Below are positions 9,916-22,301 of a stretch of DNA of 64,000 bases, piece by piece; position 1 is the first letter of the stretch, and the number at the start of each line of letters is the position of its first letter. Origin of the DNA: Eutreptiella sp. 'Long Island Sound 2002' (taxonomy: Eukaryota > Euglenozoa > Euglenophyceae > Eutreptiales > Eutreptiaceae). The notes under the pieces are model-generated. The model ran no database searches. It saw nothing but the letters and a program-made list of their open reading frames with translations, and was not told the DNA's origin. The position numbers and the translations under genes were made by a program. The stretch lies in NCBI GenBank assembly GCA_964036045.1, contig OZ038381.1, positions 142,886,096-142,950,095 of the forward strand. Direction: 5' to 3'.

Positions 9916-11180
9916 GATAAGTACCCTGGTAACGGCTGGGGAAATCCTGAGACACGAAGGCCAATGAAGCCGTTCACCGGAACTTGAAGGACAGAGGGTG
10001 GCGGCGCCGCTACCATTGGAACCGGGGTGTGCCCCATGACCCAGAGCATGTCAGACACGGAGTGGCGCATCCACGAGCCGAAACAATGGAAAGTGCCACC
10101 GGCCCTCCATCCGCGGATGGAACAGCTTGTTCGGGAGTTCTGCGAAAAAGGGATATTGCACGTGCCAATGCACTCAGGGATATTGCAGCCGGTCAAAGAA
10201 GCATGCCCACGCAGCGAACACCACATCGAGGATACCACTCGATTTGTATGTCTGTGCCACGGGCCTAGCTGGCGCAGGGCACACACAATAGACCTGCCGT
10301 AGCAGCTGCACGGATGTCACTGCGCAACCTTAGCGGGGTCCACAGCTCACACTCATGCATAGTCACGGAAGGCGAGAGCACGCACAACTGGGCAGCAGTA
10401 CCGGGGGCCCAAATACATGTACCAGCGGCGATGCGGGAATTCGAATTCTGGCAGTGCGCCGCAATACTGCGGTCCTTCTTTGCCGACACGTGACGGGGTT
10501 AGCGACATGCGGAGGGCACCAGGCGCTCGGCGAAAGAGGCCGATGGGGATGGCGCCGAGCACGGGCGGTCGGCGGAGCGGACGGGGTAGAGATCGCGAAG
10601 CGACGCTATATTCTAGCATTCCCATGCCTTAGGTGGGGCGTGCACAGTCTGAGAGAAGCCGTTGACCACGGGCCGGGTGTTGTACAAATGATACTAAAGC
10701 ATACCCTCCCCCCTTGGGGAGTTGGGCTACAAAGGCGAGGTCCGTAAATCCTTTGCTTTGTGAGCGGCATGCGCCCGCCAACCATTGGGCTTTTCATTAA
10801 ACTTATGTTGCATGGGTTAGCGTGGTTTATAGCATTAGGGGACAAGGAAAGGCGGCTGGGATACCGAACGCTCCCTCCTGACCCCCCCATGCCACCGCTT
10901 AGTGCCCCCCGCCCCCCCCCCGAGCGGTAGGGTTCACAGGACAGAAAAAAGATTGTGGACCTAAAATCCACCACCGGTTTCAAGATCCTTTAATGAATTT
11001 CATTATTTTTTCTTAGGAAAGTGTTTCTGTTGTGGGTGGCTAGGTCGGTCGGCTGGTGTTGGTCAGGGTCCTAAGAAACAGAAAGCCATTGCCCCCCCCC
11101 CGCCCCCCCACCTTCTGTGCAAGCATCAACTTGGTGACAAGTTACCCACGTTGCAAGGTCACAAGAAGCGTTAGCTCAAA
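9916..11180. other. Unassigned sequence with faint coding traces
   Basis: 10,027-10,302 (+) reads KVPPALHPRMEQLVREFCEKG, a charged helical-looking segment, but it stands alone and I cannot extend it. A 10-bp perfect stem (11,009-11,018 with 11,069-11,078) encloses about 50 bases. C-runs occur at 10,913-10,921 and 11,092-11,108. Nothing else is supported. Confidence 0.35.
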
Positions 11181-12108
11181 TGTTCTAGGATGTCAACAGC
11201 GACTGTGCAACCCTATTCGGAGGCCATTTGCACAGCTGTAAGACCCTTGAGGGATGTCTAGCTTCAGCTTGCAGCCCTGACGTCCCTCCCGCTCCACCAT
11301 TGCACCCAACACCACCGTGAGAGGGCCAAGAAGATGAGTATGGGTATGGGTATGGTGCGCCTGTGCCTAGAAAAAATTTTGACCCTCAATTTGTGCCGAA
11401 ACCACATTGCTTGTGCCATTAGTTTACTCCAAATGCTCATGATGTCACGGGGAAATCACATGATACATGCAACACAGTGCGGACTTGTTGGGTCCTTGCC
11501 ACCTTCAACAACCCGATGCAGCCGGGCTGCACAACCACTGAAACTTCGCTGCACTTCGGGGACCCAAAGATTGCAGGCTTTTGAGCAACCATTGAACTCA
11601 ACCTAGTTTAGGAGGGTTGTATGCGGCACGTATTGTGACGTGAGTGGCAGCCATAAGGTCTAGAAAACATGCCTTTCTAGGCATTGTGCCCTAAGTGTTG
11701 TTGTTGTTGCTGAAGGGTGTACAAGTACCTGTGCACAAACATGCCCATCCAATGCCATGACACTCGGTGTTAACATGTTCAGAACGAGCACACCCTGGCA
11801 GCAATCCTTGTTGGAGATGACAGAATCGGAGTACTCTGGGTGACTGTTGACACCTCCCGAGAATGACAAGCACTAGTAGTAGACATGATAGTGGAAAGCA
11901 CTGGGAAGCGCACAGCTCTCTTTCTGAGTGAATCATTGGTTTCATGATTTTTCTTGATAGCATATGCAAAGTTCATCATCCAACTGCCTCCAACGCCCTT
12001 CAATGCACGACAAGCATTCGACCATTTGCCAGCTTCTTGCTGTAGCATTTCGTAGGTGTGATGTACAATTTGCGGATATGACTGCCGGCCCGAGGGTTTC
12101 GCGACGAC
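11181..12108 (+). repeat. Repeat family B, copy 1
   Basis: From TGTTCTAGGATGTCAACAGCG onward this block is about 95 percent identical by eye to 15,674-16,610. It contains a short (GGGTAT)3 tract near 11,338-11,355. In both copies it abuts a family-A block at the same junction, so B+A behaves as one duplicated unit of 4,493 bp. Minus-strand frames of 69 and 92 aa (11,660-11,969) are shared with copies 2 and 3, but no family is recognised. Confidence 0.85.
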
Positions 12109-15100
12109 TACTTCCCTCAAAATGGCCAAAAAAAGGGAAATTGTGGCTACTCTACACATGTAGCTAGACTCTACAGCCCTCTAACTCCACAATATGTCTG
12201 CAAACCGCCCCAAAAAGGCCCCCAAAGGCCCACAATTTGTGCACTCGGGCTGCTGACAGCCCCAAACTAAAATCACGATTGAATATTGGGACCGAGTTGG
12301 TGGAGGACGGAACATCGTCTTGGAGCAGAAAACGACAAATGAGGTACGTAGTGGAAAGTGGATTACAACGGCTCAAAAGGGGCTCAAGTTAGCTGTATTC
12401 ATCTATTCGGGCACGACACCTAGGTTAGCATCATTTTAGGGAGACCATGGTTTTGACCCGTTATTGAGCCATTTGAGGTCCCAAATTGGCCCATTTTCAA
12501 GGCCCTTTGGGCCTTGACAGGGGCCAAAATGCTCCACATGGGCTCACAATGGGCTCATTCCACCTGTTTGTGCACCCCAAATAGTTCAAAAGTATATTTG
12601 GAAAAGCACAATTTTTACTATTTTTCACAGAGTTTTGGTCGCAAAACAACCCTATTTGTTTTGGCTCCCCATGTGCTCCGGTATCATTCGTGATAAAACG
12701 TTTTTTTTTGCCCCCGGTGGACCCTGTTGACCCATTTTGGCACCCACCTCTTTGGGCTACCTCTTGCAAGCTTGCCGCAGCCCACTGGGCTGAAGTATGG
12801 GGCTCTGGGTGTCCCTTAGGGCAATTCTGAGGGGTGGAAACCACCAAAAGCGGGTTGTTGTGGGTGGACTAGGTGTGGTCGAAATCATGTTTTGAGCCAT
12901 GTGGCCCAAGATATGGTTTGATTTTGTTCGGCGCCCAATGTGCAAAAATTTAGGGGCGTTTGGGGCGGTTTGCGAATGTGTTAAGGAATTTGAGGGCCCA
13001 GCTAGAGGGCCCTGTTAGAGGGCCCCAAAGGGCCCTTCGACGCGGGGAAGGCTGGCTGCATGCGTAGAGTAGCCACCATGTCTCTTCATTTCGCCATTTT
13101 GAGCAGGTTCTAGGGCAGCTCTGCGCAAATACAGACTGATTTTGGCCCTAAATTGCAGATTTTCAAATGGAGGTCCGGCACTTGCGACGCCTAATCACGG
13201 CCGCCACCGTTCAGGGTCTGGCTCATACTTTTTGTGGTTGTCCATCACACCCATAGGTACCATCCCCCAAAATTTAGGTCGGAGGTGAAGCACTACGTCT
13301 GGGCTGCAAATTTTTCCCGTTTCTCACGTGCTTTCGCTACTTGCTTGCTGCTTGCTGCTTGCTCCTTGTTTCTTGTCAAACTTGTTAGCTCCACCATAGA
13401 CTCTAAACAAGGTTACAAAACCAACAATGGCTCCACCAGCTCGGTGAACATACCATATTTTGTGCTATGTATCTGAAAACGTGATTTCGAGCGCACCTAA
13501 TCCACCCACAAACACCCACTTTTGGTGGTTTGCTACCCTCAAAATTGCCCTAACCGACACCTAGACCCCCTCACCCAGGCCCATGGGCCTGCGGCAAGCT
13601 GCACGAGGTAACCCAAAGAGGGTGCAAAAACGGGACAGGAAGGTCCCCCGGGTGCATAAAAAGAGTCTTTTCAAAAATGATCTTGGACCACATGGAATGC
13701 AAAAACAAGTGTTGATGGCGCTTTTTGAGCTCGTGGTGGCCCGTTTTGGCCCCCATAAATTCGCAAAAATGCCTTGAAAATGGGCTGTTCTGCGGCCAAA
13801 AATGGGTCAAAGATGGGTCAAAAAAGTTTTTTTTCTAAAATGATACTAGACCATCTAAGGTGCATAAGCCACTGAAATGAGTTCATTTTGAGCCCATGGC
13901 GAGCAAGTTTGGCCATTCCGAAGTCACAAAATGCGTCGAAAATGGGTTGTTGTGGGGCCCGAAAGCATTCATAAATGGATCAAAAACGTGCTTTTCCAAA
14001 GATGCATTTGGACTAATTAGGGTGCAAATACAATTAATTATGAGCTGATTTTGAGCCCATTTTGAGCACTTTGGACCCCACTCAAGGCCGAAAGGGTCTT
14101 GAAAATGGCTTGGGGACCACAAATGCGTCCAAAAAGGTTGAAAACCCGCATTCTGAAAGAGATCCTAGCCCGGTGGTGGTGCCCGAACATATGAATGCAA
14201 CTCATTTGGAGCCCCTTTGAGCCCCCTTAATCCACCTTCCACTGCAGACCTTATTTGTTGTGTTGTTGAAGTCTCCTAGACGATATTCCTTCCCCCACTA
14301 GCTCTATCCCAATATTCCATCTTGGTTAGGGTCACCAAGCTAGTGGAACCAATCTCGCTTTTACAACCCTTTTTGGTGTCCACGGTGGACCTAACACGAT
14401 TGGCAATCAAGTAGGAAGCAAGTAGCAAGCCGCAAGCAGGCACGCGCAAAATGGGTAAACCACAGCTCTGTTGTAGGGCTTTGGTGTCGCCCAAAATGGT
14501 GGATGCTACCTATATCTGCATTCATCTATTTGGGCACCACAACCGGGCTGAGATATCTTTCGGTCTGTTGGCTTTGAGCTGTTTTGGACGCATTTGTGGT
14601 TGCCAAGCCATTATGAAGACCCTTTCGGCCGTGAGTGGGGTCCAAAGTGCCCAACATGGCCTCAAAATCAGCTCATTTTAGTTCTTTTTCCACCCTAAAT
14701 AGTCCAAATGTATCTTTGGAAAAGCACATTTTGATCCATCTATGACTGATTTTGGCTCCCACAACAACCCATTTTCGAGGCATTTTGTAACTTCGGAATG
14801 GCCAAAATGGCTCGCACTGGGGTCAAAATGAACTCATTTCACTGGTTTATGCACCCTAGATGGTCTAGTATCATTTTGGAAAAAACACATTTTTGATGCA
14901 TCTTTGACCCATTTTTGGCCGCAGAACAGCCCATTTTCAAGGCATTTTTGCAATTCTATGGGGGCCAAAACGGGCCACCACGAGCTCAAAAAGCGCCATC
15001 AACACCTGTTTTTGCATTCCATGTGGTCCAAGATCATTTTTGAAAAAACTCTTTTTATGCACCCGGGGGACCTTCTTGTCCCGTTTTGGCACCCTCTTTG

Positions 15101-15673
15101 GGTTACCTCGTGCAGCTTGCCGCAGCCCAATGGGCCTGAGTGAGGGGGTCTAGGTGTCGGTTAGGGCAATTATGAGGGGTGAAAACCAACAAAAGTGGGT
15201 GGTTGTGGGTGGATTAGGTACGCTGGAAATCGCGCTTTTGAGGCACATATGTACCCTTCGTGAACCGCCGTTAAGTGGCCGTTTGAATAATTGCGTGAAT
15301 TTCAATGTGCTTTTCCAAATATACTTTTGAACTATTTGGGGTGCACAAAAGGATGGAATGAGCCCACTTTGAGCCCATGTTGAGCAATTTTGGCCCCTGT
15401 CAAGGCCCAAAGGGCCTTGAAAATGGGCCAATTTGGGACCTCAAATGGCTCAAAAACGGGTCAAAACCATGGTCTCCCTAAAATGATGCTAACCTAGGTG
15501 TCGTGCCCGAAGAGATGAATACAGCTAATTTGAGCCCCTTTTGAGCCGCTGTGATCCACTTTCTACTACATACCTCATTTGTCGTTGACTGCTCCTAGAC
15601 GATGTTCCGTCCCCAACCAACTCGGTCCCAATATTCAATCGTTATTTTGGTTTGGGGCTGTCGGCGGCCAATG
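12109..15673. repeat. Family A foldback-like block, copy 1 (nested palindrome)
   Basis: The left arm 12,155-13,470 reads forward. Its outer part (12,190-12,620) is matched inverted by 15,275-15,673. Inside, 13,475-14,140 is the inverted copy of about 14,570-15,235 (for example GGACGCATTTGTGGT and its complement, and GTGGTCCAAGATCATTTTTG and its complement). The unit is therefore a palindrome within a palindrome with a loop near 14,140-14,570. No frame is conserved. ORFs in this block are fragments of the ~170-bp subrepeat read in different frames. Confidence 0.75.
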
Positions 15674-16610
15674 TGTTCTAGGATGTCAACAGCGACTGTG
15701 CAACCCTATTCGGAGGCGATTTTCACAACTGTAAGACTCTTGAGGGATGTCTAGCTTCAACTTGCAGCCGTGACGTCCCTCCCGCTCCACCATTGCACCC
15801 ACCACCACTGTGAGAGGGCCAAGAAGATGAGTATGGGTATGGGTATGGTGTACCTGTGCCAAGAAAAAATTTTGACCTTCAAATTGTGCCGAAACTACAT
15901 TGCTTGTGCCATTAGTTTACTCCAAATGCTCATGATGTCACGGGGAAATCACAGGATACATGCAACACAGTGCGGACTTGTTGGGTCCTTGTCACCTTGA
16001 GCAACCCGATGCAGCTGAGCTGCACAGCCACTGAAACTTCGCTGCACTTCGGGGACCCAAAGATTGCAGGCTTTTGAGCAACCATTGAACTCAACCTAGT
16101 TTAGGAGGGCTGTATGCGGCACGTGTTGTGACGTGAGTGGCAGCCATAAGGTCTAGAAAACATGCCTTTCTAGGCATCGTGCCCTAAGTGTTGTTGTTGT
16201 TGCTGAAGGGTGTACAAGTATCTGTGCACAAACATGCCCATCCAATGCCATGACACTCGGTGTTAACATGTTCAGAACGAGCACACCCTGGCAGCAGTCC
16301 TTGTTGGAGATGACAGAAGCCGAGTACTCTGGGTGACTGTTGACACCTCCCGAGAATGACAAGCACTAGTAGTAGACATGATAGTGGAAAGCACTGGGAA
16401 GCGCACACCTCTCTTTCTGAGTGAATTATTGGTTTCATGATTTTTATGAATAGGAAACGCAAAGTTCATCATCCAACTGCCTCCAACGCCCTTCAATGCA
16501 CGACAAGCATTCGACCATTTGCCAGCCTATTGCTGTAGCATTTCGTAGGCGTGATGTACAATTTGCGGATATGACTGCCGGCCCGAGGGTTTCAGGACGA
16601 CTACTTCCCT
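15674..16610 (+). repeat. Repeat family B, copy 2
   Basis: Direct duplicate of 11,181-12,108 at an offset of 4,493 bp, with scattered substitutions and few indels. At 15,673/15,674 it begins immediately after family-A sequence that breaks off at the same point (after GGGGCTGTCGGCGGCCAA) where copy 2 of A continues at about 20,105. Confidence 0.85.
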
Positions 16611-19600
16611 CAAATGGCCAAAGAAAAGGGAAATTGTGGCTACTCTACACATGTAGCTAGACCCTAGAGCCCTCTAACTCCACAACATGTCTGTAAACCG
16701 CCCCAAAAAGGCCCCCAAAGGCCCACAATTTGTGCACACGGGCTGCTGACAGCCCCAAACCAAAATCACGATTGAATATTGGGACCGAGTTGGTGGAGGA
16801 CGGAACATCGTCTTGGAGCAGAAAACGACAAATGAGGTATGTAGTGGAAAGTGGATCACAGCGGCTCAAAAGGGGCTCAAATTAGCTGTATCCATCTATT
16901 CGGGCACGACACCTAGGTTAGCATCATTTTAGGGAGACCATGGTTTTCACCCGTTTTTGAGCCATTTGAGGTCCAAAATGGGCCCATTTTCAAGGCCCTT
17001 TGGGCCTTGACAGGGGCCAAAATTGCTCAACATGGGCTCAAAATGGGCTCATTCCATCCGTTTGTGCACCCCAAATAGTTCAAAAGTATATTTGGAAAAG
17101 CACTTTTTTTGACTATTTTTCACAGAGTTTTGGTCGCAAAACAACCCTATTTGAACACATTTTCTGATTTTGGGGGCGCCAAAATGGCTTGCAATGGGCT
17201 CAAAATGGGCTCATTTGTCTTGTTTAGGCACCCCAAACGGTGAAGGATCATTTTTGGAAAAACACGTTTTGGACCTAGGTTTGACCCATTTTTGGTTGCA
17301 AAGCAGCGCATTTTCAAGGCATTATGGGATTTTAGGAAGGCCGAAACGGGCCAACACGAGCTCAAAAGGCGACAAAAACACTTGTTGGGGCATCCCATGT
17401 GCTCCGGAATCATTCGTGATAAAACTTTTTTTTTTTCCCGGTGGACCTTGTTGACCCATTTTGGCACCCACCTCTTTGGGCTACCTCTTGCAAGCTTGCC
17501 GCAACCCACTGGGGTGTCCCTTAGGGCAATTTTGAGGGGTGGAAGGCACCAAAAGCGGGTGGTTGTGGGTGGATTAGGTGTGCTCGAAATCGTCTTTTGA
17601 GCCATGTGGTCCAAGATATGGTTTGATTCTGTTCGGCGACCAATGTGCAAAAATTTGGGGGCGTTTGGGGCGGACTGCGGATGTGTTAAGGAGTTGGAGG
17701 GCCCTAGAGGGCCCTTCGACGCGGGGAAGGCTGGCTGCATGCGTAGAGTAGCCACTATGTCTCTTCATTGGGCCATTTGAGCACTTTCTAGGGCAGTTTT
17801 GCGCAAATGCACCTGATTTTGGCCGTAAGTTGTAGATTTTGAAATGGAGGTCCGGCACCTGCGACGCCTGCTCACGGCCGCCACCGTTCAGGGTCTGGCT
17901 CATACTTTTTGTGGTTGTCCCTCACACCCATAGGTACCATCTCCCAAATTTTAGCCCAAAGCTGAAGCACTACGGATGGGCTGCAATCTTTCCCCGTTTC
18001 GCACGTACTTGCTGCTTGCTTGCTGCTTGCTGCTTGCTCCTTGTGGTTGCCAAGGCATTAGGAAGACCCTTTCGGCCTTGAGTGGGGTCCAAAGTGCTCA
18101 ACATTGGCTCAAAATCAGCTCATTTTAGTTGTTTTTCCACCCTAAATAGTCCAAATGTATCTTTGGAAAAGCACATTTTGATCCATCTATGACGTCCCAC
18201 AACAGCCATTTTTCGAGGCATTTTGTGACTTCGGAATGGCCAAAATGGCTCGCAATTGGGTCAAAATGAACTCATTTCAGTGTCTTATGCAGCCTAGATG
18301 GTCTTGTATCATTTTGGAAAAATCACATTTTTGACCAATCTTTGACCCATTTTGGGCCACAGAACGGCCCATTTTCAAGGCATTTTTGCCATTTCATGGG
18401 GGCCAAAACGGGCCACCACGAGCTCAAAAAGCGCCACCAACCCTTGTTTTTGCATTCCATGTGGTCCAAGATCATTTTTGAAAAGACTTTTTTTATGCAC
18501 CCAGGGGACCTTCCTGTCCCTTTTTTTTGGGCACCCTCTTTGGCTTACCTCGTGCAGCTTGCCGCAGCCCAGTGGGCCTCGGTACGGGGGTCTAGGTGTT
18601 GGTTAGGGCAAATATGAGGGGTGGAAACCACCAAAAGTGGGTGGATTAGGTGCGCGCGAAATCGCGGTTTTGAGACACATAGCACAAAATATGGTCTGTT
18701 CACCGAGCTGGTGTAACCATTGTTGGTTTTGTAACCTTGTTTAGAGTCTAGGGTGGAGCTAACAAGTTTGACAAGAAACAAGGAGCAAGCAGCAAGCAGC
18801 AAGCGAGTAGCAAGCACGTGCGAAACGGGGGGGAATTATAGCCCAGACGTAGTGCTTCAGCTTCTACCGAAATTTTGGGGGATGGTACCTATGGGCGTGA
18901 GGGAAAACCACAAAAAGTATGAGCCAGACCCTGACCGGTGGCGGCCGTGAGCAGGCGTCGCAAGTGCCGGGCCTCCATTTCAAAATCTACAATTTAGGGC
19001 CAAAATCACTCTACATGTGCGCAAAACTGCCCTACAAAGTGCTCAAAATGGCCCAATGAAGAGACATAGTGGCTACTCTACGCATGCAGCTCGCCTTCCC
19101 CGCGTCGAAGGGCCCTCTAGGGCCCTCTAACTCCTTAACACATCCGCAAACCGCCCCAAACGCCCCTAAATTTTTTGCACATTGGGCGCCGAACAGAATC
19201 AAACCATATCATGGGCCACATGGCTCCAAACACGATTTCGGGCACACCTAATCCACCCACAAACACCCGCTTTTGGTGGTTTCAACCCCTCAAAATTGCC
19301 CTAAGGGACACCTAGAGCCTCAGACTTCGGCCCAGTGGGCTGCGGCAAGCTTGCAAGAGGTAGCCCAAAGAGGTGGGTGCCAAAATGGGTCAACAAGGTC
19401 CACCGGGGGCAAAAAAAAAACGTTTTATCACGAATGATCCCGGAGCACATGGGGAGCCAAAACAAGTGTTTTTGTCGCCTTTTGAGCTCGTGTTGGCCCG
19501 TTTTGGCTTTCCTAAAATCCCATAATGCCTTGAAAATGCGCTGCTTTGCAACCAAAAATGGGTCAAACCTAGGTCCAAAACGTGTTTTTCCAAAAATGAT

Positions 19601-20260
19601 CCTTCACCGTTTGGGTCGCGGAAACAAGAGAAATGAGCCCATTTTGAGCCCATTGCAAGCCATTTTGGCGCCCCCAAAATCAGAAAATGCGTCGAAATAG
19701 GGTTGTTTTGCGACCAAAACTCTGTGAAAAATGGTAAAAAATGTGCTTTTCCAAATATACTTTTGAACTATTTGGGGTGCACAAACGGATGAAATGAGCC
19801 CAGTTTGAGCCCATGTTGAGCAATTTTGGCCCCTGTCAAGGCCCAAAGGGCCTTGAAAATGGGCCAATTTGGGACCTCAAATGGCTCAAAAACGGGTGAA
19901 AACCATGGTCTCCCTAAAATGATGCTAACCTAGGTGTCGTGCCCGAATAGATGAATACAGCTAACTTGAGCCCCTTTTGAGCCGCTGTGATCCACTGTCC
20001 ACTACGTACCTCATTTGTCGTTGATTGCTGCTAGACAACATTCCGTCCCCCACCAACTCGGTCCCAATATTCAATCATGCTTTTGGTTTGGGGCTGTCGG
20101 CGGCCAAAGTGCACAAATTGTGGGCCTTTGGGGGGCTTTTAGGGGCGGTTTGCAGACATATTGTGGAGTTAGAGGGCTCTAGAGTCTAGCTACATGTGTA
20201 GAGTAGCCAGCATTTCCCTTTTTTTGGCCATTTTGAGCAGGCCCTATAGAGGTGTTGGGA
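16611..20260. repeat. Family A foldback-like block, copy 2 (1.4-kb inverted arms)
   Basis: Arms 16,640-18,046 (forward) and 18,775-20,180 (inverted) match over their whole length at roughly 90 percent by eye. Shared landmarks are the CTCTAACTCCACAA motif, the CATCGTCTTGGAG region, CCATGTGCTCCGG and the CTTGCTGC microsatellite. The spacer is about 730 bp and resembles the inner part of copy 1. Long arms around a short spacer fit a foldback-type or long-TIR non-autonomous element. I see no transposase in it. Confidence 0.75.
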
Positions 20261-20784
20261 CGAAAATGGGCTGATTTTGCATTAAGCCGGAAATTCAGAA
20301 ATGGAGGTTCGGCGTTTGCGAAGCCCATTCCCGGCCACCACCGTTGAGATTCTAGCTCACACTTTGTGTGGCTTTCCCTTGCACTCATAGGTAGCATCCA
20401 GGATAACCAGGATTGAATATTAGGAAGGAGCCGGTGGGGGAAGGAACATTGGCTAGGAGACTCCAACAAAAAATGAGGTACACACTAGAAAGGGGACGAG
20501 AGCGGCTCAAATGGGGTTCAAAATGAGCCGTATTCATCAGTTTGGGCACCACAACTGGACTGGGATCTTGTTTGGAAAACCATGATTTTGACCCGTTTTT
20601 GAGCCATTTGCGCTCCCAAGGCGGCACCTTTTTCAAGGTCCTTTCACCCTTGAAAGGGGCCAAAATTGCTCAACATGGGCTGAAAATGCACCAAGTGCAG
20701 TTGTTTGGGCACACCAGATAGTCCAAAGGTATCTCTACAAAAACACATTTGTTACCATTTTAGACTGACTTTTCGTCGCAAAGT
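20261..20784 (+). repeat. Family A sequence left of the retroelement insertion
   Basis: It matches 29,382-30,117 closely, except that about 215 bp with the CTTGCTGC microsatellite (29,522-29,740) is absent here. The match stops at CGTCGCAAAGT (20,774-20,784) and resumes on the far side of the retroelement at 24,850. Confidence 0.85.
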
Positions 20785-20822
20785 TGCACATGCAAAACAA
20801 AATCGGAAGCCATATGATTCAC

Positions 20823-22301
20823 TCAGCGCGTGGCACGTGGCACGTGGCACCACCAGCCCGCAAGGAAAGGACAGGCCCCCACCTGAGGTCTCAGGGCCCA
20901 GGAAAACCGGCCCACGACTCTACGAGCCTGTTGGCGTGACAGAGGCAGGACCGCAGTGCGCAGCCAAAGGCCGACCAAAATCTGCCACCCCCCCGCCATA
21001 GCATAAACGCCCGCACGGGCGCCTGAAAGCACGAGGTGTTTGCCTAGCCAGTCCAGCTCAGGAACTGGCTCTAGGACACTTTTCGGGCTAATTATGGCTC
21101 CCTCCAGGCGCAACGAGGAGCATAATTGGTGTGCTGCGGAGCGGACGTTGTCAGAACCGTAACCGACAATTAAAAAATCATCTAGATAGTGGAGGACCAA
21201 GACAGAGACCAGGGAGAGGCGCTCAAGGATGAAACCCAAGACTGTCTGGCAAATAGCCGGTGAAAATTGCCAACCAAAAGGTAGGCAAGAAAAACCGTAT
21301 ATTGTGCCCTCAATCTCGACCCGGAATGAGTCCTGGAACTGGGGGGGCAAACGCAGACTCCAAAATGCGTTTTTAAGGTCGACATGGCAAGCCAATAACG
21401 GGGCTCCCGGAGGGGCAACGAGGCGCAAACGGTCTAAAGCCTGCAAAAAAGGATCATTCAGCTGTTGCAGCAGCGCAGGGGCCAGAGTGAGGAGGCCCGA
21501 ATCTGCACTCATATGGTGAACCGAAATCAAGAAAGCCAGATCCTCCACCACCGGAAGGGTGAAGGAAGCCGGCTTAGCCGTGTGCTCATCATTAAACTTC
21601 ACTAGATGCACGATCATGGATGCTTTTTCGTGGTTTTTGGGCACAGGGAAAAGCCATCCATTGGCAGGCAAAGAGGCTCCGCATGGCCGCAACACACCAT
21701 CACGCACCAAAGCCTTGGCCATGCGTAGACCATCCCCTGAAACCGGGCGAATGCCCTGCAACCTACGCGTGGCGATGGAAGAAAATTCCTCAGGAACCAC
21801 AGCATGCCAAATAAAAGGGGGGATATTTATGGACCCCACCTCCCCAATCCCCCGATCCAAGACCTCCCCAGACAGGACGACGAGTTCAGGCTTTGGTGAA
21901 GTAGAGTCCTTAAAGACCACCGCCCAGGTGCCAGGCTCCAGACGGTCCAGGGCCACCATGAGGGCTTCGTCGAAGTCGTCCACCCCCAGATCCTCCGCTA
22001 TTTCTCTACCCCGTAAGATCAATAACCGGAGCCGCGATCGGAGCAGGGGAAGGGCCCGCACTGGAAGCCTCAAGCCTTCGGAAGCGTGACCCAGCCATCG
22101 CCTGCCCCTGGGGGAGTCCAGAAGGGCCTCCACGGCTCGCTCCCGGGCGTCCGACGAGAAGCGGTTTGGAAGGTTTGAGGAGTCGTGAGACAGCCCGCTT
22201 GGGGCATGGTCTGGCTCCGGTGGCCGAACCTCGGAGGCGTCCCACGAACTTAGAGGCTGAAGATCGTGCTGTCCGGGCGGGCGGGTGGGGTTCCGGAGCA
22301 T
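20823..22301 (-). CDS. Reverse transcriptase of the YR retrotransposon, without RNase H
   Basis: The frame is open upstream to 23,744, but that part is a shadow of gag and YR. The ATG at 22,301, inside the YR C-terminal extension, gives 492 aa ending in TGA at 20,823. Counting from it: fingers region LPANGWLFPVPKNHEKAS (211-228); first catalytic Asp D308 in CHVDLKNAFWSL; palm motif LPFGWQFSPAICQ (340-352); and the catalytic Y-L-D374-D375 box (HYLDDFLIVG). The thumb region follows, with RRVVGRFSWALRP (460-472). The protein stops 20 residues later, where DIRS-type proteins would continue into RNase H, so the RNase H and methyltransferase modules are absent or were deleted at the 3-prime end. 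The overlap with YR implies frameshifting or internal initiation. It synthesises cDNA from the element RNA. Confidence 0.85.
   Translation of the reverse strand: MLRNPTRPPGQHDLQPLSSWDASEVRPPEPDHAPSGLSHDSSNLPNRFSSDARERAVEALLDSPRGRRWLGHASEGLRLPVRALPLLRSRLRLLILRGREIAEDLGVDDFDEALMVALDRLEPGTWAVVFKDSTSPKPELVVLSGEVLDRGIGEVGSINIPPFIWHAVVPEEFSSIATRRLQGIRPVSGDGLRMAKALVRDGVLRPCGASLPANGWLFPVPKNHEKASMIVHLVKFNDEHTAKPASFTLPVVEDLAFLISVHHMSADSGLLTLAPALLQQLNDPFLQALDRLRLVAPPGAPLLACHVDLKNAFWSLRLPPQFQDSFRVEIEGTIYGFSCLPFGWQFSPAICQTVLGFILERLSLVSVLVLHYLDDFLIVGYGSDNVRSAAHQLCSSLRLEGAIISPKSVLEPVPELDWLGKHLVLSGARAGVYAMAGGWQILVGLWLRTAVLPLSRQQARRVVGRFSWALRPQVGACPFLAGWWCHVPRATR

Noticed and set aside
13583-20163. Many 60-200-aa frames in family A
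   Set aside because: They are the same subrepeat read in different frames and orientations, with no consistent frame between copies.
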